64,000 bases of DNA, from positions 30,477 to 94,476 of IMG/VR virus record IMGVR_UViG_3300050120_000158, one strand, 5' to 3'. Numbering within the stretch: the stretch's first letter is position 1; each line of letters begins with the position of its first letter. The stretch comes from a virus. Under the pieces are notes generated by a model. That model made no database searches. It had not been told where the DNA came from and saw only the letters and a program-made list of their open reading frames with translations. A program made the position numbers and the translations under genes. Shown here piece after piece: positions 49,607 to 58,195 of the stretch.

Positions 49607-49984
49607 TTATTTTCGGTTGAGCGGGTTGTTCCCCATCCGAAAGCTCCATAATGCGCAATCGACAACCTCGCACATACGAGCGCCCTTGGCTCCGCTCGCA
49701 CATAGAACGCAAAACGCGCGGATTGCCGAACCTTTACTACGGATGCGATTACGATACGAATGGTCAAGATCGGTATCGTTGTCCGCGTCTCGGACCATAA
49801 GGGTAAGGTCATCTACCGGAGCCTGCATCGGGTTCGTGCCGCTGTAGGTCAAGTGCCCAGCAGTTCGCAAGGTATTGGCGGTTCCCCCGGTAAGAACAGC
49901 ATCCTTGCTAGGAACGTGCGGGGCCGCGACTCTTGCAGGTTCCTGCACGGACCCGACGACAAAATTGCGCTGCTTAATCGCCAT
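49607..49984 (-). CDS. Small protein with four-Cys C-terminal motif (paralogue A)
   Basis: A 125-residue protein. The C terminus (IRAFCVLCASGAKGARMCEVVDCALWSFRMGNNP by position) is a four-Cys zinc-type motif also present in the protein at 50401-50931. The ATG at 49984 is used; the palindrome at 49934 codes VQEPA near residue 15. An HNH gene lies between the two paralogues. Function unknown. Confidence 0.7.
   Translation of the reverse strand: MAIKQRNFVVGSVQEPARVAAPHVPSKDAVLTGGTANTLRTAGHLTYSGTNPMQAPVDDLTLMVRDADNDTDLDHSYRNRIRSKGSAIRAFCVLCASGAKGARMCEVVDCALWSFRMGNNPLNRK
49934..49947 (+). repeat. Dispersed palindrome, TT centre
   Basis: Exact copy near the 5' end of 49607-49984, read as VQEPA. 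Confidence 0.97.
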
Positions 49985-50408
49985 GTCGCTTATTCCTACT
50001 CGTATTGTTAGCTTGTTCGATTTTGGTAGACCATTTGACATTACCCGGAACATAGGGCCTGTCGTTTTCAATTCGATCTATGGAATGCTTGGACGTGGGA
50101 CGCTTACCAACGTGTGCAAAGAATTTGCCGAAATCGTCCCACTCGGCGCATACCTGAATACAATGCATGGTTACCCATACATTGTATTCAGGTATGCCGG
50201 ATAGCCCATGCCTATAACTGCTTTTGCTAACAACCTCTTTATGAAAACAGCCGCAAGACTTAGAATTCCCATTCTTTAGGTTTGTGGCTCGTACAACCCG
50301 TGCAGCCCCGCATTTACAAGCACAGTTCCAGTAATACGCGCTACCGCGACGTTCATTGAAAGAAACAACGGTAAGATACCCGAATACCTGCCCGACAAGG
50401 CTATTCAT
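49974..50408 (-). pseudogene. HNH endonuclease with palindrome in place of the catalytic segment (copy 4)
   Basis: A 144-residue open frame of the same family as 10904, 13586 and 26353. N-terminal (GQVFGYLTVVSF, CACKCG, SCGC) and C-terminal parts (HSIDRIENDRPYVPGNVKWST) are intact. The middle, where relatives have about 20 residues including RCYxPKNxRYxxYGGRG, is missing. Instead YNVWVTMHCIQVCAEW is encoded by a 50-bp near-perfect palindrome (50148-50197). The reading frame is kept, but the enzyme probably lacks activity. The ATG at 50408 overlaps the upstream stop. Confidence 0.7.
50148..50197. repeat. Long palindrome inside an HNH gene
   Basis: GCATACCTGAATACAATG at 50148-50165 is perfectly inverted at 50180-50197. 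After one mismatch the pairing continues (ATGG/CCAT), giving 23-position arms around a four-base centre TTAC. Confidence 0.95.
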
Positions 50409-50931
50409 CGCTAGCCCCGTCATCAGGATCATCCTCAACCTCTATTTTCTCGTCGCCCTCAACTTCGATATCCGCGACGGGCATAAGGGTCTTGCCAAAG
50501 AACGGGTTGTTGCCGAGACGGAACGGCCACAACGGGCAATGGGTCGCCGGGCAAAGGCGCACCTCGACGGGCTGACCCCCCATGCAAGTGATACAGAACG
50601 CGCGAATACCGGTGCCTTGGTTCCTGATCCGCTTGAAAGACGCCTTGGTGTTACTATCCTCAATCGGGCGGTCGTGTATCTGCGCCTTAAGGTCTTTGAC
50701 CGGAATTTCCTTAGGATTTTTGCCCTGATACTTCAAAAGGAATTCGAGGCTCGCGACATGCGCCTCAAGATCGAGAACCGCATCCCAATCTTTTTCAGCG
50801 TTCGCCGTGTCGAGTTCGACCAGCGAAACATAATATCGTGACTCATTGCGCCGAAAGGATTTAATATCGATGATACTAAAGCCGTCCGCTCTAAGTTGTT
50901 CGTCTGTGCGTATCGTTGATTTGTTTAGCAT
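50401..50931 (-). CDS. Hypothetical protein with four-Cys C-terminal motif (paralogue B)
   Basis: A 176-residue protein. Residues 1-105 are helical and charged. Residues about 118-155 carry IRAFCITCMGGQPVEVRLCPATHCPLWPFRLGNNP (by position), matching paralogue A, then an acidic tail. Motifs of this type occur in several phage packaging-region proteins and probably bind zinc. Function unknown. Confidence 0.7.
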   Translation of the reverse strand: MLNKSTIRTDEQLRADGFSIIDIKSFRRNESRYYVSLVELDTANAEKDWDAVLDLEAHVASLEFLLKYQGKNPKEIPVKDLKAQIHDRPIEDSNTKASFKRIRNQGTGIRAFCITCMGGQPVEVRLCPATHCPLWPFRLGNNPFFGKTLMPVADIEVEGDEKIEVEDDPDDGASDE

Positions 50932-50964
50932 GTCCGCTTTATCGCACGCTTTTTCTAGTTGTTG

Positions 50965-51180
50965 TTAATTTGTTTCATGCCAATGGGCGGGCACAAGGGC
51001 GGGCTTCACGTAGCCGCACGGGCAATAGGCTGGCTCAACCCGGTCGCCGCTAACGTAGCATTTTGCAGGCCAGCCGCAGCTAATCGTCGTCGTACTCGGA
51101 AGCGGCTTTATCGATAATGGCTTGCCAATCACAAGGGGGGGACTTGCCTTCGTACTTCCGGGTCTCGGCAGGATTTTCAT
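50965..51180 (-). CDS. Possible small zinc-ribbon protein
   Basis: A 71-residue frame whose C-terminal half has ISCGWPAKC and AYCPCGY, spaced like a zinc ribbon. It overlaps the end of 51080-51715 by 101 bases in another frame and no good ribosome-binding site is seen, so the true start may be a later non-ATG codon. It fills an otherwise empty 148-bp gap. Confidence 0.3.
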   Translation of the reverse strand: MKILPRPGSTKASPPLVIGKPLSIKPLPSTTTISCGWPAKCYVSGDRVEPAYCPCGYVKPALVPAHWHETN

Positions 51181-51715
51181 AGCGGGGCATCGCTGTTTGA
51201 GGAACAGGTGTAAACAAAGCGCCGTTCTCCCGCTGGCGGCGTTTCCTGCGGAATATAAAATGCTCGTCAACGGACGTAAGATAATACTTATCGATGAAAA
51301 GGTCCGGCATAAGTGCGTCGGAAACTTCTAAGTCTAGCTCGCGGTTCGTCCATGGATTGTAGTTTTGAAGGTCATCCGGCACGTCTATAGACAACGGTGC
51401 GGCTCGGACAGGCTTCAATATGAAACCCTCGGCGGCGTCCGGATCGACTAGCGAGGCACTGATTGGCTTTACTATGCCTTCTGCTAGCCCGCATCGAACA
51501 AGCCCGATCATCCATTCGGTTGCTATGATCCGATGTACGTCTAGAAATTCGGCAACCTCGAAATCGCCGTACAGTTTCCCCGGGACGAATTTGAGGGTTA
51601 AAGCTCTATGAAAAAGCTCTAAACCCTCAATCCAGTATTCTTTCGTATCACTTAGGTACGGGGTCGCCGCAAGTATGATCTTCGATGGAGCAAGCGGGCG
51701 AATAGCGAGCGCCAT
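51080..51715 (-). CDS. Hypothetical protein
   Basis: A 211-residue protein of unrecognised family, with KFVPGKLYGDFEVAEFLDVHRIIATEWM resembling a winged-helix segment, and a Lys/Arg-rich stretch (RRKRRQREN) near residue 155. It lies just downstream of the Lar-like gene and probably shares the promoter at 52019. A DNA-binding role is possible but not shown. Confidence 0.65.
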   Translation of the reverse strand: MALAIRPLAPSKIILAATPYLSDTKEYWIEGLELFHRALTLKFVPGKLYGDFEVAEFLDVHRIIATEWMIGLVRCGLAEGIVKPISASLVDPDAAEGFILKPVRAAPLSIDVPDDLQNYNPWTNRELDLEVSDALMPDLFIDKYYLTSVDEHFIFRRKRRQRENGALFTPVPQTAMPRYENPAETRKYEGKSPPCDWQAIIDKAASEYDDD

Positions 51716-51718
51716 AGG

Positions 51719-51997
51719 CTATACCTTGTTTGCGATAAGCATCCCGCTAGCCGTTAACAAACTGGGATCATCTGGCGGCGGTGCTGGGTTCTTGGTGTTC
51801 CAATCGCCAACCAATATATCCCAGTCGGAGACCGGGTGACAAATGGTGGGTCCGCAAGCGCATTCGAGATACGAAATCGGCATATCGTGAAAGTGATGCT
51901 CCACAATTTTCCCATCTTTGATATCGTCGTACTCGATGGCCGAATTCGAGATCATAACCGGCGAGTTACCGCACTTAACGCATGGATTGATATGCAT
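51719..51997 (-). CDS. Lar-like small zinc protein
   Basis: A 92-residue protein with NPCVKCGNSP at the start, YLECACGPTICHPVSDWDILVGDWN in the middle, and a Pro-rich tail. The two Cys pairs and the ending W-N resemble the Lar/restriction-alleviation zinc-ribbon family found in phages, but the second pair is CxC. Directly downstream of the promoter at 52019-52047. Confidence 0.55.
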   Translation of the reverse strand: MHINPCVKCGNSPVMISNSAIEYDDIKDGKIVEHHFHDMPISYLECACGPTICHPVSDWDILVGDWNTKNPAPPPDDPSLLTASGMLIANKV

Positions 51998-52018
51998 GAC
52001 GATCCCTCATTTGTTAAA

Positions 52019-52047
52019 ATTGTAAGCCTATCGCGGATTTTTGTCAA
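52019..52047 (-). promoter_or_regulatory. Consensus sigma-70 promoter
   Basis: Minus strand TTGACA, 17-base spacer, TACAAT. The spacer contains AAAAATCCGCGATA, also found in the promoter at 59544-59572. Confidence 0.85.
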
Positions 52048-52050
52048 GGC

Positions 52051-54183
52051 TTAGCTGCGTTGAACGCTGCGCCTAAACACGGACTTTCTAATCGAGACGT
52101 GCCTAGTAATTGCTACCTTGGCCTTGGACGCTTCGGCATTCACGCCGGTTGCAGGTTCCTGCACGGGCTTGCCAACGTTAACCTTGCCCATGATCGGGCT
52201 CCAAGCAACGCGGCGCTTAAGCAGGAACGAGGTAACGCCGCAGACAGCATCCGCAACGTCCTTGGTGCCGTTCGATCGATGGTCAACCTTGTCTGGTGCC
52301 GTCCCCTGCCCTCTGACGTACTCAAGGCCAGCTAGTTCGTTCGCAAGCCATTGGTGATTGGGTAAATACACGGCGGCATCGTACAAAGAGTCACGAAGCG
52401 AGCGGTACGGATCAATCTTCTCGACGCTAAGGTAGTCGGCCTTGAAGTTCTTGGTCCGCAGAATTTGACGGCTATCTACTGATTGGAAGCCGTCAAACGT
52501 GACATACTCAATCGGCAAATTGTATTGATCGCGCATCATGATAAGGAATTCGCGAACATGCGCGAACTCGATTTCACCGCCCGGTGGCGGAACTACGCGC
52601 ATGATAACGTCAAACCCAACGATTGGTTTCAGTTCACTAATGCGCAACTTGGTTACCGGATCGTATCGCTCAATTAGCTTCTGCCCGGCGATATGGCCGA
52701 TTGCAATTCCGCAAGCATCCCGCTTATGGCCAAGATCGATATGGGCCATTCTAAACATCGGAATATTCGTAAGCAGTCGATCCCGGTGCGGCTTGGGTAT
52801 CCCAAGCGAAAAGTCGTATTCTTCCCGGTCGAACGGATTGATGTACCCATGCTCCGTTCCGTCACGCATACAATCATGTATCGCGGAACGTCGACTAATG
52901 AACGGACGCGATGCGAGGATGGTGACGCCAGCGAAGTCGCGCAGTGATCCGTCTGTGTCTTTTTCGAAGTCGCCCTTGAAGTCCATCGGCACGTCGATGA
53001 CTTGGCAGTCGGCAATTGGTTCCTCACCTTCCGCCAAGATGCGGGATCGCACCATGTTATTGCCGACCATGACGCGGAATGTTTCGTCTAGGAACTGTTC
53101 GCGGCCCTTAACTTCCCATATCGCTTTCGACATGACGAAGATGTTGGGGTCCGTGCCGCCCGCCATGGTTGACTCCATGGCCTTAAGCTCAGTGAAGTCG
53201 TCTGGGAAGCGTGACGATGAAATCAGAAACAAAATGCCGGGCAGTTTGCCACGGTTGGCGAACCGCGACCGGCGACGGCGGCTGATAGCTTCATAGATCG
53301 ACTTAGCTTGGCTGTAAGAGCCGTCGAGTTGGGCGTTCTGCGATTTGGACTTAAGAACCTTCTGCATGAAGTTCATTTCGTCCAGCACGCCGCCCATGAC
53401 GTTCATGGATATTGCACCCGTAGACGACGACGAGACCGGGAGGACAGAGAGCTTCTGTTCATCAAAACGCATCTCGGTAGTAATGAACTTGTTGTAAGGG
53501 TAAATATGCTTGAAATACGGACTGTTCTTAATGTTTCCTCCGAAGTCATCGAAGACCGCTTTCTTTGCAGTAGCGAGCCTAATAGACTGGATTGTAAATA
53601 CGATGGTGGACCCGGCACGAATGCCATAGGTCGTTTGTGGGTGCCGCATGCATGAGGTCTTATAGATGCTCCGCGCAAGCATAATATTAGACAAAGTAGT
53701 TTTACCATAACCAAGCGCTCCCTTTAGAACCGCCTCGACATATATATCCTTGTCGAGTTCAAGCATAGCCTCCAAGACGCCGGGGAAGATATCCTCCCTC
53801 TTGATGCCAAGGTAAGCTTGCCCGAATATGAATTCCTCAAGCGGAACCACTTTCCGGCGAAGCTCGGTAAGGGATACGAGTGCATCTATATCGCCCGTAT
53901 CGCGGAACGTCTCAACGCCATCAAGCCAAAGATCGCGGGTTTCGCCATCATCCTGTTGATTAGCTTCCTCAATGATCTGGTCGAGAATAAGCTGGGTCCG
54001 CTCGTCTAACCCGTATTGCGTGTCTGCCGGGCTGACTTTAGGTGCAGGAACCTGCAAGTTAATATGGCGGCGAATGTGCAGAACCGGCGCTGCAATCTTC
54101 TGCAACACCGGCTTGGTAACTATAAGTCTTGGCTGCGGCAGTATCTTGAAGCCGCTCTGCCTAACGACAGTGATCGTTTGCAT
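52051..54183 (-). CDS. terL: Terminase large subunit
   Basis: A 710-residue packaging motor. The ATPase domain has Walker A GALGYGKTT near residue 158 and Walker B GGVLDEMNFM. The nuclease domain has HIDLGHKRDACGIAIGH, VTFDGFQSVDSRQIL and HRSNGTKDVADAVCG, carrying the expected acidic residues. A dispersed palindrome is present near each end (52150 coding VQEPA, 54043 coding LQVPA), both outside the catalytic domains. The start abuts the small-subunit stop. Confidence 0.92.
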   Translation of the reverse strand: MQTITVVRQSGFKILPQPRLIVTKPVLQKIAAPVLHIRRHINLQVPAPKVSPADTQYGLDERTQLILDQIIEEANQQDDGETRDLWLDGVETFRDTGDIDALVSLTELRRKVVPLEEFIFGQAYLGIKREDIFPGVLEAMLELDKDIYVEAVLKGALGYGKTTLSNIMLARSIYKTSCMRHPQTTYGIRAGSTIVFTIQSIRLATAKKAVFDDFGGNIKNSPYFKHIYPYNKFITTEMRFDEQKLSVLPVSSSSTGAISMNVMGGVLDEMNFMQKVLKSKSQNAQLDGSYSQAKSIYEAISRRRRSRFANRGKLPGILFLISSSRFPDDFTELKAMESTMAGGTDPNIFVMSKAIWEVKGREQFLDETFRVMVGNNMVRSRILAEGEEPIADCQVIDVPMDFKGDFEKDTDGSLRDFAGVTILASRPFISRRSAIHDCMRDGTEHGYINPFDREEYDFSLGIPKPHRDRLLTNIPMFRMAHIDLGHKRDACGIAIGHIAGQKLIERYDPVTKLRISELKPIVGFDVIMRVVPPPGGEIEFAHVREFLIMMRDQYNLPIEYVTFDGFQSVDSRQILRTKNFKADYLSVEKIDPYRSLRDSLYDAAVYLPNHQWLANELAGLEYVRGQGTAPDKVDHRSNGTKDVADAVCGVTSFLLKRRVAWSPIMGKVNVGKPVQEPATGVNAEASKAKVAITRHVSIRKSVFRRSVQRS
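52150..52163 (+). repeat. Dispersed palindrome, TT centre
   Basis: Exact copy near the 3' end of terL, read as VQEPA. Confidence 0.97.
54043..54056 (+). repeat. Dispersed palindrome, AA centre
   Basis: Exact copy near the 5' end of terL, read as LQVPA. Confidence 0.97.
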
Positions 54184-54794
54184 TAGCCCTTAACTTCCAA
54201 AACCTGCTTCACAAGGTTGTGCATGCGGTCCCGGCTTGTCTGATCCTTCTTGACCCGGCCAAGGTCTTCGACAACGGTAGCATCCTCAGGGGCCGAACCT
54301 CTGGGGCCATCTGTGATGCGGCCTTCCATCTTGGCAATCGTTTCGACAAGCTTGGTGGTCGAGTCAAATGCTTTGGTGTTGCTATCGAGAAGCAGATTGA
54401 AATCTTTCTCGTTCTTGATCGCGATACCAAGACGAAGCTGCTGTACCTTAAGCAATTGCTTGGCGGCTCGCAACGTATCGACATAGGGCTGGCTGGGGTT
54501 GGCGTGTTCGTCCAGCCCTTCCGTTGGGGCAGCTTCAATAAGCTCCGGGTGCTTGGTACGGTAAGCCCTGATCGCCTCTGCAAACGTCCGCTCGTTGACC
54601 GTGATCCAACCTTGGGAGGCCCAGTGAGAGGCCAATTGCGTGGGTCCGATGCCGCTTTTAAGCGACGCCAGCAAAAGTTTGTACTGGGGGTTGTTTGCGA
54701 CCAGATTGATAAGATAACGCGCCTGCACTTCCTTTTGCGGAGTGACACCTTTGGCATTGATGAAGCGCGGTTGTGGGCGGCGGATAGCAATCAT
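54183..54794 (-). CDS. Probable terminase small subunit
   Basis: A 203-residue helical protein just upstream of the large subunit, with a helix-turn-helix-like N-terminal half (LLASLKSGIGPTQLASHWASQGWITVNERTFAEAIRAY by position) and a coiled-coil C-terminal half (AAKQLLKVQQLRLGIAIKNEKDF). The ATG overlaps the ParB-like stop. Position and fold suggest DNA recognition for packaging. Confidence 0.7.
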   Translation of the reverse strand: MIAIRRPQPRFINAKGVTPQKEVQARYLINLVANNPQYKLLLASLKSGIGPTQLASHWASQGWITVNERTFAEAIRAYRTKHPELIEAAPTEGLDEHANPSQPYVDTLRAAKQLLKVQQLRLGIAIKNEKDFNLLLDSNTKAFDSTTKLVETIAKMEGRITDGPRGSAPEDATVVEDLGRVKKDQTSRDRMHNLVKQVLEVKG

Positions 54795-55651
54795 TTCTTA
54801 AGCCTGAGGGTTTTTCGGGTCTCGACCTTATCCGACTTTTTGATTTTGCTCAAGTCGGGGTTAGCCAGAAGCGCCTTGAAAACGTCTGATAACATAAGAC
54901 CCTTGCTGCGAATTTCGTCCTCAAGCTTTTCCAGCAAGCCGTTAAGCTGCTTATCGGACTCGACATAGTGGTGGTTCTTGCCGCCGAAGTTGAATACGAC
55001 AAAGCCATGGTCAAGGTCCGAACCCTTGTCCTTGAAGATGTTGTTGAGGACCGACGACAGGCCGTCGATGCTCGAAATCTTTTCCTTGGCCTCGGCGAGC
55101 TTTTTCTTCTGCGCCGGATTGAGGTTCTGTTCGACGGCTTTGTATAGCTTCTTGAACACGTCCTCTTTGGTAATGCCCATTTGAAGCTTCAAGATCGAGG
55201 CATCGTACTTCTTGGACATTTCGTTCCACAGTTGCGTGAACTTCTGCGGATTGGTATTGCCGCGAAGATGGTTCTCGCGAATGAGCGCTATCTTTCGCTC
55301 GTCTTCGGACCATCCCTCCTTAATGACGCAAGGGACCGCCGTATACTTGAGAACTTTCGCGACCTTGAAGCGGTGGTGACCAGAGTAGATAATGTACTTG
55401 CCGGGCTTCCCATGCGCGGGAACGACTTTGATTGGTTCGTCAAAGCCGTTATCTTTGATAATTTGGACAAGCTGATCGAAGGTGGCTTCGTCTTGCTCAT
55501 TGGGGTTTTCCTTGGACTCTATCAAGTCCTCTATAGGAATGTCGAACACGTCCAGCATGGTGCTTTTCTTGAGCGCGACCGGCTTAACGAGCGTAACTTT
55601 CGCGGCCGTTGTCGGGCGCTCGGCAGAGAGCTTCTTAATTGCGAGCGCCAT
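54791..55651 (-). CDS. ParB/sulfiredoxin-fold protein
   Basis: A 286-residue protein. Residues about 35-125 fit the ParB N-terminal domain: DIPIEDLIESKENPNEQDEATFDQLVQIIKDNGF and YIIYSGHHRFKVAKVL, the GxxR nucleotide-binding motif, then ERKIALIRENHLRG. The C-terminal half is helical and Lys-rich and does not show a clear ParB helix-turn-helix. Such proteins are frequent beside phage terminases; their role is not settled. It could bind DNA sites in the genome (inference). Confidence 0.78.
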   Translation of the reverse strand: MALAIKKLSAERPTTAAKVTLVKPVALKKSTMLDVFDIPIEDLIESKENPNEQDEATFDQLVQIIKDNGFDEPIKVVPAHGKPGKYIIYSGHHRFKVAKVLKYTAVPCVIKEGWSEDERKIALIRENHLRGNTNPQKFTQLWNEMSKKYDASILKLQMGITKEDVFKKLYKAVEQNLNPAQKKKLAEAKEKISSIDGLSSVLNNIFKDKGSDLDHGFVVFNFGGKNHHYVESDKQLNGLLEKLEDEIRSKGLMLSDVFKALLANPDLSKIKKSDKVETRKTLRLKK

Positions 55652-55652
55652 A

Positions 55653-56150
55653 TTACTTGACCTTCTTTAAGAGTTTGGGCTTTGCAGGAACCTGCAAATT
55701 GTTGTGTTCTTCGACGTGATGTTCTCTGCAAAACCACTCTACTTCTAATGGCTTCGTATAATCTGGATGGTGGGCTTCCGCCGATGCTCCGCACACTTTA
55801 CAAGGTTCTTTCTTTAGTAGGCCACCTTTAAGGGCGTGGTATACAATCTGTCGAGCGGCATACTTAAGCGGGTTATTTATTCTTGATTTCTTAGCCTTCC
55901 GCGCTCTACTTGCCCGATACCCCGCCGTTTCAGTATACCGCTCCCACGTTTCCTTGCCTTTTGGGGTTTTGCGATATCTTTGAGTTTTTTCTACTCCTTT
56001 CCGCTTGCCTTGTTCCGTCTGCGTATACTCACTTATTTTTAGTGTTTGACATTTTTTGCAATATGGTTGGAGGCCGCTTGGCGAGCGGCTTGACCGGTAA
56101 AACTCGGTCGGAAGCTTTAACTGATTGCAGCACGGGCAGAGTTTCTTCAT
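55653..56150 (-). CDS. HNH-type zinc protein (copy 5, different family)
   Basis: A 165-residue basic protein. The N terminus has CPCCNQLKLPTEFYRSSRSPSGLQPYCKKC (by position), a zinc motif. The C terminus has CKVCGASAEAHHPDYTKPLEVEWFCREHH, a Cys/His HNH-like site. The central part is Lys/Arg-rich. Its first 122 bases overlap the 3' end of the glycosyltransferase gene in another frame, so the gene looks inserted. The last residues include LQVPA from the palindrome at 55683. Confidence 0.75.
   Translation of the reverse strand: MKKLCPCCNQLKLPTEFYRSSRSPSGLQPYCKKCQTLKISEYTQTEQGKRKGVEKTQRYRKTPKGKETWERYTETAGYRASRARKAKKSRINNPLKYAARQIVYHALKGGLLKKEPCKVCGASAEAHHPDYTKPLEVEWFCREHHVEEHNNLQVPAKPKLLKKVK
55683..55696 (+). 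repeat. Dispersed palindrome, AA centre
   Basis: Exact copy near the 3' end of the HNH-type gene at 55653, read as LQVPA. Confidence 0.97.
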
Positions 56151-57741
56151 CTAGTGATATATCCCCGTCAAATTCGGTTATATCACTTATGTTAATCGGT
56201 GGAATAACTTTAGGCAAGTAGTCCCTGTCAAAAATATCCCTTCTTATGAACACGTCATCCGGCCCCTCACACGTATCTACGTAGTTGGCTAAAGCCATCG
56301 TGTGATGAATAGCAGAACGAGCGTATGTAAACGTGGTTCTTATTTTCATATCGCCAATGCTGATCCCAAGGTTGCCACACTTATTGAGGTAAGCAACGAT
56401 ATCAGCAAAAGTGTATCTTGTTCCTTTAAGCTCTTGGCAGAACTTGATGACGGCCCCGGAAGTCTTGAAGCGGTTGAGGTGCGCGCGGGCCTGCAACTCG
56501 ATTTCATCGGCGAGTTTGGCGATGTTATCTTTAGCATTGTATTTCTCCCGGATCGTGTTCCGCCACGGCAGTATCATGTCCCGGGCTTCTTGTTTATTTT
56601 CACGTATCCAGTTCAGAGTAGCTAGTAAAGCGGCCTTGTCCTTCGGTTCGATAACAAACGGATAGTCAGCAAAGAAGGATTGTTGATAATCTGATACCGG
56701 CATAATTCCCGGCAACCCCATGTAAAGAGCCTCAAACAGTCCGGTAGGATGATCAAGGTGAGACATAGGGCAAATAAAGGCATGGTAGCCCCGCAATTGT
56801 CGGATGAAGTTCGCCCGGTTGTTGTTCTCAAGAATGCGGAACTGGCGACCTACGTTGGCGAAGTCGAAGCCTATGCCAGCAAGCTTGCTGCGCATCGGGC
56901 CGCCTAGAGCGCCGGAAAGGGAAACGGTAAGGGTAACATCATCGATACCGGATTTGAACAAGTAGTCGAACCACGGCAGATACTCGATATACGAGACACC
57001 GAAAATACGACCGATGCTTACGACATTGAAGCCGGTCTCAGCCTTCCAGCGGTCAGGATCATAAATCTGGTCGAGTTGATCGCATTCGATACCAGCCGGG
57101 ATAACCTTGGCCTGTTCGCTCGCAAATTTCTTCACGCGGCTTGTAACGAATATCTCTGCCATTTCTTTGGTAACTTCGGAACGATTGTGGTCCGAGAGAA
57201 AGACGGTGCTATCAGATGCGAGATACCCAAGGCACTGCATGAGCCAATATGTCTCGCCTGAGTTCTGTCTTTGTTTCGTCTGAGGGAATTCTTCGATGAG
57301 TACGACAGGGAGACCGTATCCCTTGTCTGTGTAATTACCGCCGTTATCGTGAAACCTTGGGGGTTCCAACAAACGTTTGTAATATGCGGCGAGAGAGTTC
57401 CGAGACGTGCATAGTACGTCAACGTGATACTTACCGGCCACACGGTTAAAGAGATTGAAGAATTCGTCTGTAACCAATCCATCAACGACGAATTGATCCT
57501 GAATAGGAGAGGTACGGATGATCCCGACATTAGGATGCCCCTCAATCTCATCAGGGGTGTATTTAGCTTCATCTGGCACCATCCAAAAAACATAGTGGCC
57601 TCTTTTGACCAACTCCCTAACCAACGTAACGTATTTCCTATATGTACTCGACCCAGATAAGTTAGAAATCTGAACGTAGACTGGATCGATAAGGATACGT
57701 AGTCTAGGGCGATACACCTCAGGCACGTCGAGAACTCCCAT
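56029..57741 (-). CDS. Glycosyltransferase, GT-B (GT4-like)
   Basis: A 570-residue enzyme. N-terminal RILIDPVYVQISNLSGSSTYRKYVTLVRELVKRGH (by position) is the acceptor-side Rossmann start. The donor-side domain has VVSIGRIFG, YHAFICPMSHLDHPTGLFEALYMGLPGIMP with the GT4 E-x7-E-type region. A C-terminal extension of 120 residues is not assigned. It may glycosylate host surface sugars, a virion protein or modified DNA; the sequence does not decide. Both ends overlap HNH genes. Confidence 0.8.
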   Translation of the reverse strand: MGVLDVPEVYRPRLRILIDPVYVQISNLSGSSTYRKYVTLVRELVKRGHYVFWMVPDEAKYTPDEIEGHPNVGIIRTSPIQDQFVVDGLVTDEFFNLFNRVAGKYHVDVLCTSRNSLAAYYKRLLEPPRFHDNGGNYTDKGYGLPVVLIEEFPQTKQRQNSGETYWLMQCLGYLASDSTVFLSDHNRSEVTKEMAEIFVTSRVKKFASEQAKVIPAGIECDQLDQIYDPDRWKAETGFNVVSIGRIFGVSYIEYLPWFDYLFKSGIDDVTLTVSLSGALGGPMRSKLAGIGFDFANVGRQFRILENNNRANFIRQLRGYHAFICPMSHLDHPTGLFEALYMGLPGIMPVSDYQQSFFADYPFVIEPKDKAALLATLNWIRENKQEARDMILPWRNTIREKYNAKDNIAKLADEIELQARAHLNRFKTSGAVIKFCQELKGTRYTFADIVAYLNKCGNLGISIGDMKIRTTFTYARSAIHHTMALANYVDTCEGPDDVFIRRDIFDRDYLPKVIPPINISDITEFDGDISLDEETLPVLQSVKASDRVLPVKPLAKRPPTILQKMSNTKNK

Positions 57742-58189
57742 TAATAATACGTCGTATTTGTCTAGCCTTAACCGGGAACATCTTAGCTAGCTCAACTGAG
57801 TTAAGACCGGTCGCCGCCAACTCACGCATTCTAGCGACTTCTGCATCACTAAGTACAGCATTATGATGGGCTTCGCCGGGGTGAGCACCAACAAACCGTG
57901 ATGCACGGCCTTTGGCTTCCATGTCTCGCATATTATCTAAATGCGTACCGTCGAATAGGTGCGCTAGGTCACAACAGGGCGGATGGTCGCACGAATGCAG
58001 AATATCGATCCCGTCAGGGATTGGTCCCTTAGCTTCCGCCCAGACAACCCTATGTACAAGGTAGTTTTTGCCAGCAATCTGCATACGGCCATAGCCGCCA
58101 ACGTTATCCCCTTTCCAATAGAGACAGCCGTTGATAGCTCTGTACGTGTTCTTTCTAATTCTTTCGGAAATTGTCATCTTGCGGGTCAT
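57719..58189 (-). CDS. HNH endonuclease (copy 6, HNH_3-like)
   Basis: A 156-residue enzyme. Residues about 15-95 form an HNH_3-type domain: CLYWKGDNVGGYGRM, VHRVVWAEAKGPIP, ILHSCDHPPCCDLAHLFDGTHLDNMRDME. The C-terminal 40 residues look like a resolvase-type helix-turn-helix (LSDAEVARMRELAATGLNSVELAKMF). A promoter (58196-58224) ends seven bases before the ATG, so the message may be leaderless or start at the ATG at 58177. Confidence 0.85.
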   Translation of the reverse strand: MTRKMTISERIRKNTYRAINGCLYWKGDNVGGYGRMQIAGKNYLVHRVVWAEAKGPIPDGIDILHSCDHPPCCDLAHLFDGTHLDNMRDMEAKGRASRFVGAHPGEAHHNAVLSDAEVARMRELAATGLNSVELAKMFPVKARQIRRIINGSSRRA

Positions 58190-58195
58190 GCGGCC

